The notes under the pieces are model-generated. The model saw nothing but the letters and a program-made list of their open reading frames with translations, was not told the origin of the DNA and made no database searches. Shown in pieces: positions 17,824 through 25,965 of a stretch of DNA of 64,000 nt. Position 1 is the first letter of the stretch; each line of letters opens with the position of its first letter. Origin of the DNA: Microbacterium sp. USTB-Y (GTDB taxonomy: Bacteria > Actinomycetota > Actinomycetes > Actinomycetales > Microbacteriaceae); NCBI RefSeq assembly GCF_023703415.1, contig NZ_JAGMTU010000002.1:496001-560000 (forward strand), written 5' to 3'. The position numbers and the translations under genes were made by a program.

Positions 17824-18728
17824 CGCCCGCCGTCGGTGCGCCGGCCGCCACCCGGACGGACGCGCCGGGGACGGTGCTCGACCGTGCGACCTGGAGCGCG
17901 CGTGCCGACGCCCACGCCGAACGCGCCGATGCCCTGACCGCCGCGCATCGCGCCCGGCAGGCCCGCCGCGAGAAGCACCCCGTTCACGACTTCCTCTTCA
18001 CCTACTACGGCTACAAGCCGGCCCAGCTGCGCCGATGGCATCCCGGCGTCGGTGTCGTGCTTCAGGATGCGCCCGAGCGCGCGGGATGGCGCTGGTACTC
18101 CCCTGCACCGGGCTCCGGGGACGCGGCATACGCACCCGACTCGGCCGCCTATGCCGCGGACAAACCGGAGCTCGCCCGGCTGGTACGGCTGATGCTCGCC
18201 CGCACCGCCGCGCGCCCCGGGCAGTTCGGCTGCTTCGGGCTGCACGAGTGGGCCATGGTCTACCGCACCCCGGAGCATCGCCACGCGGTGCCGCTGCGGC
18301 TCGGCCAGGCAGGAACCGACGCCGTGGTGGAGCAGGGCGAGCTGCGCTGCACGCACATCGACGCCTTCCGCTTCTTCACCCCGGAGGCCGTGCCGCGCAA
18401 CCGCCTGCACCCGACGCGGGAGACCCAGCCGCAGCTGGAGCAGCCGGGCTGTCTGCACGCCGGGATGGACGTGTACAAGTGGGCGATGAAGCTCGGCCCG
18501 CTCGTGCCGGGCGAACTGCTGCTGGATGCGTTCGAGCTCGCCCGCGACATCCGCGTCCTCGACATGGAGGCCGCGCCCTACGATCTGTCGGACTGGGGCG
18601 TGGAACCGGTGCGGATCGAGACGGCCGAGGGCAAGGCCGAGTATGTGCGCCGGCAGCGCGGCTTCGCCGAGCGCGGGAACGCGCTCCGGGCGAGGATCCT
18701 CGAGGCCTGGCAGGAGCCCGCGGGCTGA
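17820..18728 (+). CDS. Conserved actinobacterial protein, often labelled 3-methyladenine DNA glycosylase
   Basis: 302 residues. I recognise the N-terminal pattern (HPVHDFLFTYYGYKPAQLRRWHPG) from a widespread actinobacterial family that databases often name 3-methyladenine DNA glycosylase. I see no helix-hairpin-helix or other feature that would prove that activity. Conserved-looking blocks include FGCFGLHEWAMVY, CTHIDAFRFFTPEA and CLHAGMDVYKWAMKL, rich in His, Cys and aromatic residues, which could suit a metal or small-molecule site. It is translationally coupled to the App1-type phosphatase (four-base overlap), so a shared pathway is possible. It has no signal peptide or membrane helix. Confidence 0.7.
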   Translation: MTPAVGAPAATRTDAPGTVLDRATWSARADAHAERADALTAAHRARQARREKHPVHDFLFTYYGYKPAQLRRWHPGVGVVLQDAPERAGWRWYSPAPGSGDAAYAPDSAAYAADKPELARLVRLMLARTAARPGQFGCFGLHEWAMVYRTPEHRHAVPLRLGQAGTDAVVEQGELRCTHIDAFRFFTPEAVPRNRLHPTRETQPQLEQPGCLHAGMDVYKWAMKLGPLVPGELLLDAFELARDIRVLDMEAAPYDLSDWGVEPVRIETAEGKAEYVRRQRGFAERGNALRARILEAWQEPAG

Positions 18729-18787
18729 TCCGCCCCGCGCTCGCCCCGGACGCCGGCGCGCGAGCGCGGGAGGACGGCCGCAGGTTC

Positions 18788-18793
18788 TACGAT
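18788..18793 (+). promoter_or_regulatory. -10 element for a probable leaderless ThrE-like mRNA
   Basis: TACGAT lies five bases before the ATG at 18799, and no ribosome binding site is visible. Transcription would begin at or next to the start codon. Confidence 0.4.
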
Positions 18794-18798
18794 TTCTG

Positions 18799-20091
18799 AT
18801 GATGTCTCCCACCGACCCCGTCTCCCCCGACGTCGCGCTCGGCGACCTCGGTGCGCTGCTGCTCGATGCGGGAGTGTCCGTCACCGATGTGCGCGGCACC
18901 CTCGAACGCGCACGCGACGCCGTCGTCCCCGGCACGGAACTCGCGTTCGCCGTGCTGCCGGAGCACGTCTTCGTCAGCCGCCCCGGGGTTCCGCGCGCGA
19001 CCACCATCGCCGCGGGGGGCGGGCCGGGACTCACGTTCCGGCAGACCGCGCATGCGTCGCGCCTGGCGAGGCGGCTCGAGGCCGGCCGTGTCGCCCTGGA
19101 TCAGGTCCCGGCGCACGTCTCCCACATCCGTGGTCTGGAACGCCGCCATCCTGCGCTGCAGACCGCACTCGGCGGCGCCCTCCTGTCCGCCGGACTCGCG
19201 GTGCTGTTCCGGTGCCCCTGGTGGGCGGTGGTGCTGGCGCTGCTCGTGGGAGCGCTCGTGGCGTCGATCGTCCTCCTCACCGAGCGCATCCGGGCGGCGG
19301 CCGCCGTCGTCCCCTTCGTGGCGGCGCTGATCTCGACGCTCGTCGTCGGGGTCGTGGCCGACCGGCTCGACTTCGGCGCGGTACCGCTGTTCGCCGTGTG
19401 CGCCCCGGTGGCCCTGCTCGTTCCCGGGGCGCTCATCACGAATGCGCTGCTCGAGCTCACCGCGGCCGACATCGTGACCGGAGCCTCCCGTCTCGTGTAC
19501 GGGCTCATCATGCTGACGTTCATGGCGGCGGGGATCTTCGCGGGCGCGGCCGCGACCGGATTGCGGGTGGATCCGCGGTCCGCGGCCCTCGTCGGCGAGA
19601 CCTCGCTCGTCACCGGGCACAGCGGCTGGGAGGCGGTGCCGCCCCTGGCCTGGAGCTGGGTCGGCGTCGTCGTGCTCGCGGTCGGGATCGGCCTGAGCTT
19701 CGGATCCGGGTTCCGGCTCACCATCGCCACCGTCGTGATCATGATCTGCACCTACGCGGCGCTGATGCTGCTGAGCCCGTTCACGGGCAGCACCATCGCC
19801 ACCGGGATCACGGCGGGGCTGCTCTTCCTCGCCGCCCGCGTGCTGGAGCGGGTCACGCTGGCGGTGCCGGCGACGGTCTCCTTCCAGCCGGCGTTCCTGC
19901 TCCTCGTCCCCGGGACCGTCGGCCTCGTCGCGCTCGCATCCTTCGACGCCGCGGCTCTCGCGGCGGCGCCGATGGTCTTCATCAGCCTGTGCATCGGGAC
20001 GAAGGTCGGCGCGCTCCTGGCGGACGCGCTGCGGATCACCCGGCCTGCGTCCCCTTCGACCGCGACCGGATCGATCCGCATCATCCGCTGA
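18799..20091 (+). CDS. Threonine/serine exporter family membrane protein (ThrE-like)
   Basis: 430 residues. The first ~110 form the soluble N-terminal part typical of ThrE/DUF1212 proteins (LLLDAGVSVTDVRGTLERA, then RGLERRHP before the first helix). Around ten hydrophobic helices follow in two sets, matching the DUF1212 plus DUF3815 arrangement, with VPGALITNALLELTAADIVTGASRL in the middle and LLVPGTVGLVALASFD late. Corynebacterial ThrE exports threonine and serine using the proton gradient; the substrate here is inferred. It follows the preceding gene by 70 bp and appears to have its own promoter with a leaderless start (ATG at 18799 or 18802). Confidence 0.88.
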   Translation: MMSPTDPVSPDVALGDLGALLLDAGVSVTDVRGTLERARDAVVPGTELAFAVLPEHVFVSRPGVPRATTIAAGGGPGLTFRQTAHASRLARRLEAGRVALDQVPAHVSHIRGLERRHPALQTALGGALLSAGLAVLFRCPWWAVVLALLVGALVASIVLLTERIRAAAAVVPFVAALISTLVVGVVADRLDFGAVPLFAVCAPVALLVPGALITNALLELTAADIVTGASRLVYGLIMLTFMAAGIFAGAAATGLRVDPRSAALVGETSLVTGHSGWEAVPPLAWSWVGVVVLAVGIGLSFGSGFRLTIATVVIMICTYAALMLLSPFTGSTIATGITAGLLFLAARVLERVTLAVPATVSFQPAFLLLVPGTVGLVALASFDAAALAAAPMVFISLCIGTKVGALLADALRITRPASPSTATGSIRIIR

Positions 20092-20193
20092 GCGCCCGCT
20101 CCGGCGCTCGACGCTTGCGCGGGGAGCGTCTCCCCCGCCAGGATGAGTCAACCGTTCCTCCTGCGAACGTTCCCTCCCCCGAAGGGCGCCCGT

Positions 20194-22008
20194 ATGCCCG
20201 GTCTCAGCCGACGGCACTTCCTCGCGCATGCGACGATGCTGGCCGCCGCCTCCCGACTGCCCCTGGACGCGCTCGGGCCGCGGCTCGCGACGGCGGATCC
20301 GTCTGCCGTCCGCTCTGCCCCGGGACTGTCCGGTCCGCCTCAGGAGGCACCCAGCACGCTGCTGCAGACCATCCTGCGCGGCCCCGTCGTGCAGGGCAGC
20401 TACCGCCGGCTCTCGACGGGGCCCGGCGAACCGCACCTCCCCCGCTTCGACGTGCTGCGCCGGGTCGCGGACGACGCGCGGAAGACCTCCCGGCGCTCGC
20501 TGCTCTATCTCGGGCACCTCTCCGACCTGCACGTGATCGACGCGCAGTCCCCGGGCCGCATCGAGCCCATGATCACGCAGGACCACTCGGCCTGGGGATC
20601 CGCGTTCCACCCGCAGGATCCGCTCAGCCCGCACACCGTGGCCGCCATGGTGCGCGCGTTCTCCGATGCGCGCTACAGCGCCGTGACCGGGGCCCCGATG
20701 GGCGCCGCCGTGGTCACGGGCGACAGCGCCGACATGCACTCCCACCTCGAGCTGCGCTGGTACATCGATCTCATGGACGGGCTCGCCGTCGATCCCGCGA
20801 CGGCGGGTGCGACCTACCGCGGCGTGCAGGCGTGGTCGGAGGCGACCTGGGCGTACCGGCCCGGCGACCCCCGCGGAGGCGCGTTCGGCGACTACGGGTT
20901 CCCTCGCCTCCCGACGCTCCTCGCCGATGCGATCGCCTCGAAGGTGCCGTCTCCCGGGCTTCCCGCGCCCTGGTACGCGGTGTACGGCAACCACGACACC
21001 CTGCTCCTGGGCACCTTCGGGCTGACGCCCCAGTTGCGGGCGCTCGCCACCGGAGGGCAGAAGGCGTACACGCTCGAGGCGACGGCGGGCACCGCGCTCG
21101 GCGGATACGCCTCGTCGAGCGGACTGCTGCAGCAGATGATCGACGGCCTCGGCCTCGCGCTCGGCAGGCCGGGGTTCCGCACGGTGCCGCCCAATCCGGA
21201 GCGCTTCCTGTTCGAGCAGCGCGAGTTCATGGCCGAGCACTTCCGTACGGAGAAGAACCCGGGGCCGGTCGGCCATGGGTTCACCCAGCACAACCTCGAC
21301 ACCGGGGAGACCTGGTGGAAGGCCGACCTCAGCCCGCGCGTGCGCGCCCTGGGCCTCGACACCTGCAACGCGGTCGCCGGACCCGACGGCGCCGTGCCCG
21401 ACGTGCAGTTGCGCTGGCTGGAGCAGGAGCTCGCACGCGCCGAGCGCGAGAACGTCCTGGTCCTGGTGATGAGCCACCACAACAGCCTGACCCTGGAGAA
21501 CCGCGCCCAGCGCCCCGGCGACACGAGCGTACTGCACGGCGCGGATGCGCTCATCGACGTGATGCTGCGCCATCCGGTCGCGGTCGGCTGGCTCAACGGG
21601 CACACCCATCTCAATCAGGTCCTCGCGCACACCTCGGCCACGGGCGGGTTCTGGGAGATCACCACCGCCTCCTGCATCGACTTCCCGCAGCAGCAGCAGG
21701 TGATCGAGATCGTCGACAACCGCGACGGCACGCTCTCCCTGTTCGCGACGGTGCTCGACCACGCGTCGGACGCGAGGCCCGGATCCGGCGGCTCCTCCGA
21801 CGACCTGGCCTCCCGCGCGCGCGAGTTCTCTTTCAACGACTGGGCCGAGTCGCCGACGATGCGCCGCGGCTCACCGCTGGACCGCAACGTCGAGCTGCTG
21901 CTCCCCGCCCCCTTCGATCTGTCCACGATCTCGGACGCGGCGCTCGAGGCGCAGCGCATGACGGAACAGACCCGCATGCTCGCCTACGAGCAGAGGCTCC
22001 GCGCATGA
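20194..22008 (+). CDS. Tat-exported metallophosphoesterase (TIGR03767-like)
   Basis: 604 residues from this start. The N-terminus MPGLSRRHFLAHATMLAAA is a twin-arginine signal. The phosphoesterase core shows HLSDLHV (metal-binding Asp and His), VVTGDSAD, GNHDT and MSHHNS with NGHTH, the standard calcineurin-like metal ligands. The overall length and the RTVPPNPERFLFEQREFMAEHF segment recall the actinobacterial TIGR03767 family of unknown substrate. The start at 20194 has GAAGGG seven bases before it; an in-frame ATG at 20143 has no good site. Its stop overlaps the lipoprotein start (ATGA), and that gene overlaps the next, making a coupled three-gene envelope set. Confidence 0.88.
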   Translation: MPGLSRRHFLAHATMLAAASRLPLDALGPRLATADPSAVRSAPGLSGPPQEAPSTLLQTILRGPVVQGSYRRLSTGPGEPHLPRFDVLRRVADDARKTSRRSLLYLGHLSDLHVIDAQSPGRIEPMITQDHSAWGSAFHPQDPLSPHTVAAMVRAFSDARYSAVTGAPMGAAVVTGDSADMHSHLELRWYIDLMDGLAVDPATAGATYRGVQAWSEATWAYRPGDPRGGAFGDYGFPRLPTLLADAIASKVPSPGLPAPWYAVYGNHDTLLLGTFGLTPQLRALATGGQKAYTLEATAGTALGGYASSSGLLQQMIDGLGLALGRPGFRTVPPNPERFLFEQREFMAEHFRTEKNPGPVGHGFTQHNLDTGETWWKADLSPRVRALGLDTCNAVAGPDGAVPDVQLRWLEQELARAERENVLVLVMSHHNSLTLENRAQRPGDTSVLHGADALIDVMLRHPVAVGWLNGHTHLNQVLAHTSATGGFWEITTASCIDFPQQQQVIEIVDNRDGTLSLFATVLDHASDARPGSGGSSDDLASRAREFSFNDWAESPTMRRGSPLDRNVELLLPAPFDLSTISDAALEAQRMTEQTRMLAYEQRLRA

Positions 22009-22373
22009 GGCGCCGGACGTCGCGCCCGTTCCGCGCCCGCGCCGCCGTGGTGCTGGTGCTGGCGGGCCTGTGCCTGACCGGCTGCTCGCAGGCGCAGGCG
22101 CTCGCGCCGGTCGGCGGCGACCGACTCGCGGCGGTGCGCTTCGGCACGCTCGACGCACTCGTGGAGGCGGAGGTGGAGGTCCGCTCGGCGCCGACCTGCG
22201 AGCAGAAGCCGGACGACACCGTCTCCTGCACGGGCACCGCGAGCGACGGGCGCGAGATCAGCGCGATCTCGCGCGGTACCTCGGCCGACATCGAGGTCGT
22301 CGTCGGCGGGGAGACGGTGTACTCCGGATCCCTGACCGACCTCCTCGATCGCGCGGCGGGAGAAGCCGGATGA
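22005..22373 (+). CDS. Small lipoprotein, coupled to metallophosphoesterase
   Basis: 122 residues. A basic N-terminus and hydrophobic segment end in LTGC, a lipobox with the lipidated Cys at about residue 27. The ~95-residue mature domain has two further cysteines (PTCEQ and VSCTG), which could form a disulfide, and reads like a small DUF4333-type beta domain, though I cannot confirm the family. Its start overlaps the metallophosphoesterase stop, and its own stop overlaps the next start. It probably works at the outer membrane face with the exported phosphoesterase (inference from coupling). Confidence 0.75.
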   Translation: MRRRTSRPFRARAAVVLVLAGLCLTGCSQAQALAPVGGDRLAAVRFGTLDALVEAEVEVRSAPTCEQKPDDTVSCTGTASDGREISAISRGTSADIEVVVGGETVYSGSLTDLLDRAAGEAG

Positions 22374-22948
22374 CCGCGTCCCGCTCCCGAGGCCGGCTGC
22401 TGCGGACGGCCCTCGCCGTGGTCGGCGTCGCGGCGATCCAGGCGGCCCTGGTCGCCCTGATCCCCTCTCCGGCCGCTCCGGCGCCCCTGATCGCAGGAGC
22501 CGTCGCGTCCTTCGCGGCCTGCGTGCTGGGCCTGGCCGTCGCCGTGCGCGAGGCGGGACCCGGCGCTGCCGTACCGACGGTCGGTTTCGGACGCGCCGTG
22601 CTGTTCTCGCTGCTCGCGACGGCCGCCGTCAGCGCGGCCGCGATCGTCTCGGTCTTCGTCGGCGCGGCGGTCATCGTCCTCGCCCTCGGCCTCGTCCCGC
22701 TGCTGACCTCGGGAGCCCGCGCCACGGCGCTGGCCTGGCGACGACGACCTGTTCGCGGAGCGCTGCGCGTGCTGACCACCCTCCTCGCGATCGGGCTCGC
22801 CGCCACGGTGTCCCTGCTCCTCGGGCTCTTCGTCACCGGCTGGCCGGCGAGCGCCCTGTCATGGCTGTGGTTCGGGACCACGGCGGCCGCCCTCGTGCTG
22901 TGGTGGGCGGCATCGGCGCATCCGCGCTCCGTGCGGACAGCGGTCTGA
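22370..22948 (+). CDS. Four- to five-helix membrane protein, function unknown
   Basis: 192 residues, mostly hydrophobic, with about five predicted helices (near residues 12-32, 38-58, 72-112, 128-150 and 155-172) separated by short basic turns such as AWRRRPVRGALR. No catalytic motif is seen. It is the last gene of a chain in which each start overlaps the previous stop (phosphoesterase, lipoprotein, this gene). Expression is therefore coupled, and it may hold the other two at the membrane; that is inference. It ends 22 bp from the convergent monooxygenase stop. Confidence 0.7.
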   Translation: MTASRSRGRLLRTALAVVGVAAIQAALVALIPSPAAPAPLIAGAVASFAACVLGLAVAVREAGPGAAVPTVGFGRAVLFSLLATAAVSAAAIVSVFVGAAVIVLALGLVPLLTSGARATALAWRRRPVRGALRVLTTLLAIGLAATVSLLLGLFVTGWPASALSWLWFGTTAAALVLWWAASAHPRSVRTAV

Positions 22949-22970
22949 ACCTCCGCTCCCTCGCCTCGCC

Positions 22971-24044
22971 CTACGCCGTCGCGTCGAGCGCCGGGGCCGG
23001 CGTCCTCAGGTACTGCTGCACGCCGCGCGCGGCCGTGCGCCCGGCCCGGTTGGCGCCGATCGTGCTGGCGGACGGACCGTAGCCCACGAGCTGGATCCGC
23101 GGATCCTTCACCGCCGTCGTGCCGCGTCCGTCGTGATCGAGCTGGATCCCGCCCAGCGCGCTGCGCAGGTGCAGCGGCGCGAGGTGGCCGATCGCCGGCC
23201 GGAAGCCGGTCGCCCACAGGATCGCGTCGACCCGCTCGAACGAGCCGTCGGCCCAGCGCACGCCGTCGGGCTCGATGCGCTGGAACATCGGTCGCCGCGC
23301 GTCGTACACGCCCCGCCGGGCCGCCTCCTGCTCCTGCGGACGCAGCATGAGCCCGGTGACGCTCACCACGCTCTGCGGTGCGAGCCCGCGCGCCACGCGC
23401 TGCTCGACCAGGGCGACCGCGGCCGCGCCCGCCTCCGGGGTGAAGTCGTCGGTGCGCCAGACCGGCGGCCGGCGGGTCGCCCACAGCACGTCGGCGATCG
23501 GGGCGAGTGCTCCGAGGAACTGCACGGCCGAGGCTCCACCCCCGACGACCAGTACGCGCCTGCCGCGGAAGTGCTCGGGCCCGGGGTAGTCGACGGTGTG
23601 GAACTGCTCGCCGAGGAAGGTCTCCATGCCCGGGTAGTGCGGGAGGAACGGCTGCGTCCAGGTGCCGGTCGCGTTCACCAGCGTGCGCGCCCGCCACGTG
23701 CCCTCGGCCGCGTGCACGACGAGGATCCCGTCCTCGTCCGTCACGCGGTCCACGTGCACGGGACGCCGCACCGGAAGCTCGTGCTCGCGCTCGTAGGCGG
23801 CGAACGTGGCGGGCACCGCGGTGTTCGCCCGCGCGCTGGTGCGCGGGGGCGGCACGGATCCGGGCAGTTCGGCGACGCCGTGCACGTCCTGCATCGTCAA
23901 CGCATCCCACCGGTGCTGCCAGGCTCCGCCCGGAGCGTCGTCGGCGTCGAGCACCAGGTGCGGGATGCCCAGGCGGCGCAGATGGTACGAGCTCGAGAGC
24001 CCGGCCTGGCCGGCGCCGATCACGATGCTGTCGAGGAGGTCCAC
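22971..24044 (-). CDS. Flavin-containing monooxygenase / NAD(P)-binding oxidoreductase (CzcO-like)
   Basis: 357 residues. The FAD Rossmann motif is at the very N-terminus (IVIGAGQAGLSSSYHL), followed by GAWQHRWDALTM typical of CzcO/Trk-like flavoproteins. A second dinucleotide motif (VLVVGGGASAVQF, about 165-177) would bind NADPH, and IDAILWATGFRP is the ATG motif linking the domains. Such enzymes oxidise soft nucleophiles or small organics; the substrate is unknown. It starts with GTG. It lies 70 bp downstream of the GlxA-type regulator on the same strand and may be co-transcribed with it. Confidence 0.85.
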   Translation of the reverse strand: MDLLDSIVIGAGQAGLSSSYHLRRLGIPHLVLDADDAPGGAWQHRWDALTMQDVHGVAELPGSVPPPRTSARANTAVPATFAAYEREHELPVRRPVHVDRVTDEDGILVVHAAEGTWRARTLVNATGTWTQPFLPHYPGMETFLGEQFHTVDYPGPEHFRGRRVLVVGGGASAVQFLGALAPIADVLWATRRPPVWRTDDFTPEAGAAAVALVEQRVARGLAPQSVVSVTGLMLRPQEQEAARRGVYDARRPMFQRIEPDGVRWADGSFERVDAILWATGFRPAIGHLAPLHLRSALGGIQLDHDGRGTTAVKDPRIQLVGYGPSASTIGANRAGRTAARGVQQYLRTPAPALDATA

Positions 24045-24114
24045 GGCGGGTGCAACATCGGCGGCCCGGGCGCTGTTCCCCGGGACGGCCGCCGGCGACG
24101 CGGTCCGAGCCCTG

Positions 24115-25134
24115 CTACGTCGTCAGCAGAGCGTGCCCGGACGAGGCGTCGACCGGGCGGGCATCCGACTCCGCGACGTCACACGCGTACGACCGGCGAT
24201 ACGCGGTCGGGGCGATCCCGACCTCGCGGGTGAAGTGGTGGCGGAACAGCGTGGCGCTGCCGAAGCCGCAGGACGCGGCGATCTCCTCGATCGAGGCGTC
24301 GGTCGTCTCCAGCGCCAGGCGCGCCTGCAGGACCCGCTGAGCGGCGAGCCACTGCATCGGCGTCACCCCCGTCTCCGCGACGAACCGGCGCGCGAACGTG
24401 CGGCTGGACATGTGCGCGCGCTGCGCGAGCGAGGCGACGGAGTGGGCGTCGGCGAGGTTGTCGTCCATGTGCGCGAGCACGTCGCTCAGCGCGTCGCTGG
24501 ACACCTGCGGCACCGGGCGCTCGATGTACTGACGCTGGCCCCCGTCGCGCTGCGGCGGCACCACCATGTTGCGCGCGATGACGTTCGCGATCGCACTGCC
24601 GAGCTCGCGGCGCACCAGGTGCAGGCTCGCGTCGATGCCGGCGGCGGTCCCGGCGCTGGTGATGAGGTCCCCGTCGTCGACGAAGAGCACGTCGGGGTCG
24701 ATGCGCGCGCTCGGGTACCGGCGCTGCAGCTCTTCGGCGTAGCGCCAGTGCGTCGTGCAGGGCCGCCCGTCGAGCAGGCCCGCCGCGCCGAGGACGAATG
24801 CTCCCGAGCAGGCGCTGAGCAGGATCGCACCCCGATCGGCGGCGCGCCGGAGCGCGTCCAGCAGCTCCGCCGGGTACTCGTCGGCCGGCCGCACGCGAGC
24901 CGCCGGCACGGCGATCACATCGGCGTGCTCCATCGCCTCGAGGCCGTGCGCCGGGATCACCTGGGCCCCCACTTCGGTGCTCACGGGCCGGCCTGCCTCG
25001 ATGCCGCAGACGCGGAAGTCGAACGCGGGCACATCGGAGTAGACGCTGCGATCCAGCCCGAACACCTCGCTGAGCAGGCCGAATTCGAAGACGGCGAGCC
25101 CGTCGATGACGGGAAGAGTGACGCTGCGGATCAT
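24115..25134 (-). CDS. GlxA-type transcriptional regulator (DJ-1/PfpI plus AraC helix-turn-helix)
   Basis: 339 residues. Residues 1-190 form a DJ-1/PfpI class I glutamine-amidotransferase-like domain, with the elbow cysteine in SACSGAFVLGAAG. Residues ~225-325 are an AraC-family double helix-turn-helix (VASLAQRAHMSSRTFARRF, then IEEIAASCGFGSATLFRHHF). These are known regulators of carnitine, glycine-betaine, arginine and similar catabolic operons, and the amidotransferase domain usually senses rather than catalyses. The monooxygenase follows on the same strand. A small basic protein is divergent, with a 13-bp palindrome in between. Confidence 0.92.
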   Translation of the reverse strand: MIRSVTLPVIDGLAVFEFGLLSEVFGLDRSVYSDVPAFDFRVCGIEAGRPVSTEVGAQVIPAHGLEAMEHADVIAVPAARVRPADEYPAELLDALRRAADRGAILLSACSGAFVLGAAGLLDGRPCTTHWRYAEELQRRYPSARIDPDVLFVDDGDLITSAGTAAGIDASLHLVRRELGSAIANVIARNMVVPPQRDGGQRQYIERPVPQVSSDALSDVLAHMDDNLADAHSVASLAQRAHMSSRTFARRFVAETGVTPMQWLAAQRVLQARLALETTDASIEEIAASCGFGSATLFRHHFTREVGIAPTAYRRSYACDVAESDARPVDASSGHALLTT

Positions 25135-25164
25135 GCCCTCATGGTACTGGCTGAATCTTTATGA

Positions 25165-25177
25165 GGAAAGGCTTTCC
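25165..25177. promoter_or_regulatory. 13-bp palindrome in the GlxA-like divergent region
   Basis: GGAAAG-G-CTTTCC is a perfect palindrome in the 85-bp gap between the divergent regulator and small protein. It is placed where an operator would act on either promoter; which protein binds is unknown. Confidence 0.4.
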
Positions 25178-25219
25178 GCCATCTAGTGGCAGGAATCATC
25201 CGATCGTAGCTTTAGAGCC

Positions 25220-25438
25220 ATGACCGAGACCGCAGCATCCCACCCCTCCCTTCCGCTCCTGCCCCGCGCCAGATCCGCGGCGCGCCCCGTCCCGCCGCGG
25301 GAGGCGCCGCGTCGCGCACGGCTCCCCCTCCCCGCCTGGCTCCCCCGTCGGATCCTGCAGCGCGGCGGCATCGCCACCCGTGACGACGTACGCGCCCTGC
25401 GCGACCTGGAGGCCGCCCGCGATCGCAGCGAGTGGTGA
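25220..25438 (+). CDS. Small basic, proline/arginine-rich hypothetical protein
   Basis: 72 residues. The first ~40 are rich in Pro, Arg and Ala with no fold evident. The last ~30 (WLPRRILQRGGIATRDDVRALRDLEAARD) look like a real helical unit ending in EW and carry the charge pattern of a conserved actinobacterial tail. There is no clear ribosome binding site, and the ATG lies 85 bp from the divergent regulator start. I cannot name a function. It is included because the C-terminus looks conserved rather than random, but it may not be a gene. Confidence 0.5.
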   Translation: MTETAASHPSLPLLPRARSAARPVPPREAPRRARLPLPAWLPRRILQRGGIATRDDVRALRDLEAARDRSEW

Positions 25439-25467
25439 GGCGGGCGCCCGCGGCTGCCCAGGACCGG

Positions 25468-25878
25468 CTAGCCCCGCGCGAAGATCCGCCCCGTCACCGC
25501 CGTGGGCCGGATCCGCACCCAGCGGTCCTTGGGCTCCGGCGCCCACGGTGTCACCCCCGTGCGCTCCGCGGCCAGCGTGTCCGCATCACGGTCGAACTCC
25601 TCGGCGAGGCCCTTCACCACGACGCTGAAGGCCTCGGCGTCGTCGGCCCCGTCGATCTCGAACACGACCCGCTGCCGGATCGTCAGCTCGAGCAGCTTCG
25701 TGCCCGCCGCGGTGCGGAACACGATCGTCCCGTCGAGCACGGCGTGGTTGACCGGGAACACGTCGATCTCGTCCGCCGCGGCGACGGCGATCCGCCCGTA
25801 GGGCGCCCGGCGGATCCGCTCCCAGCATTCGCTCTCCTCGAGGGGCCGTGTCGGCTCCCTCTCCACTTCGGTGTCCAT
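25468..25878 (-). CDS. Pyridoxamine 5'-phosphate oxidase-family protein (split-barrel flavin fold)
   Basis: 136 residues. The pattern CWERIRRAPYGRIAVAAADEIDVFPVNHAVLDGTIVFRT is the split-barrel start of the PNPOx-like family seen in stress-linked actinobacterial proteins, which bind flavin or F420 rather than make pyridoxal phosphate. Later blocks VVFEIDGADDAEAFSVVVKG and WAPEPKDRWVRIRPTAVTGR fit. The ATG at 25878 has a weak Shine-Dalgarno. A DosR/DevR-like box ends exactly 34 nt upstream, and CACGAT six bases before the ATG would make the mRNA leaderless. This suggests its own inducible promoter at the end of the P-type ATPase/phosphoketolase cluster. The true substrate or cofactor is unknown. 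Confidence 0.87.
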   Translation of the reverse strand: MDTEVEREPTRPLEESECWERIRRAPYGRIAVAAADEIDVFPVNHAVLDGTIVFRTAAGTKLLELTIRQRVVFEIDGADDAEAFSVVVKGLAEEFDRDADTLAAERTGVTPWAPEPKDRWVRIRPTAVTGRIFARG

Positions 25879-25912
25879 GTCCCGATCGTGCGCCGTGCCG
25901 CGACGACGGCCC

Positions 25913-25926
25913 GGGCCGAAAGTCCC
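25913..25926 (-). promoter_or_regulatory. DosR/DevR-like box before the PNPOx-family gene
   Basis: Reading towards the gene: GGGACTTTCGGCCC, 13 of 14 against the mycobacterial-type GGGACTTTNGTCCC (N counted as a match). The box centre is 41 bp before the ATG at 25878, and the gap is 34 nt, identical to two other boxes in the cluster. Confidence 0.65.
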
Positions 25927-25965
25927 GCCGGCATCCGCCGGACGGCCCGGACGGCGTCCCTCCGC

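Noticed and set aside
18787..21762. 991-codon open frame antisense to the ThrE-like and metallophosphoesterase genes
   Set aside because: Arg/Glu-rich composition typical of a GC-rich shadow. The sense strand has clear membrane and phosphoesterase genes.
25220..25438. Toxin or antitoxin candidate
   Set aside because: Small basic protein, but there is no partner gene and no known fold. Kept only as a hypothetical protein.
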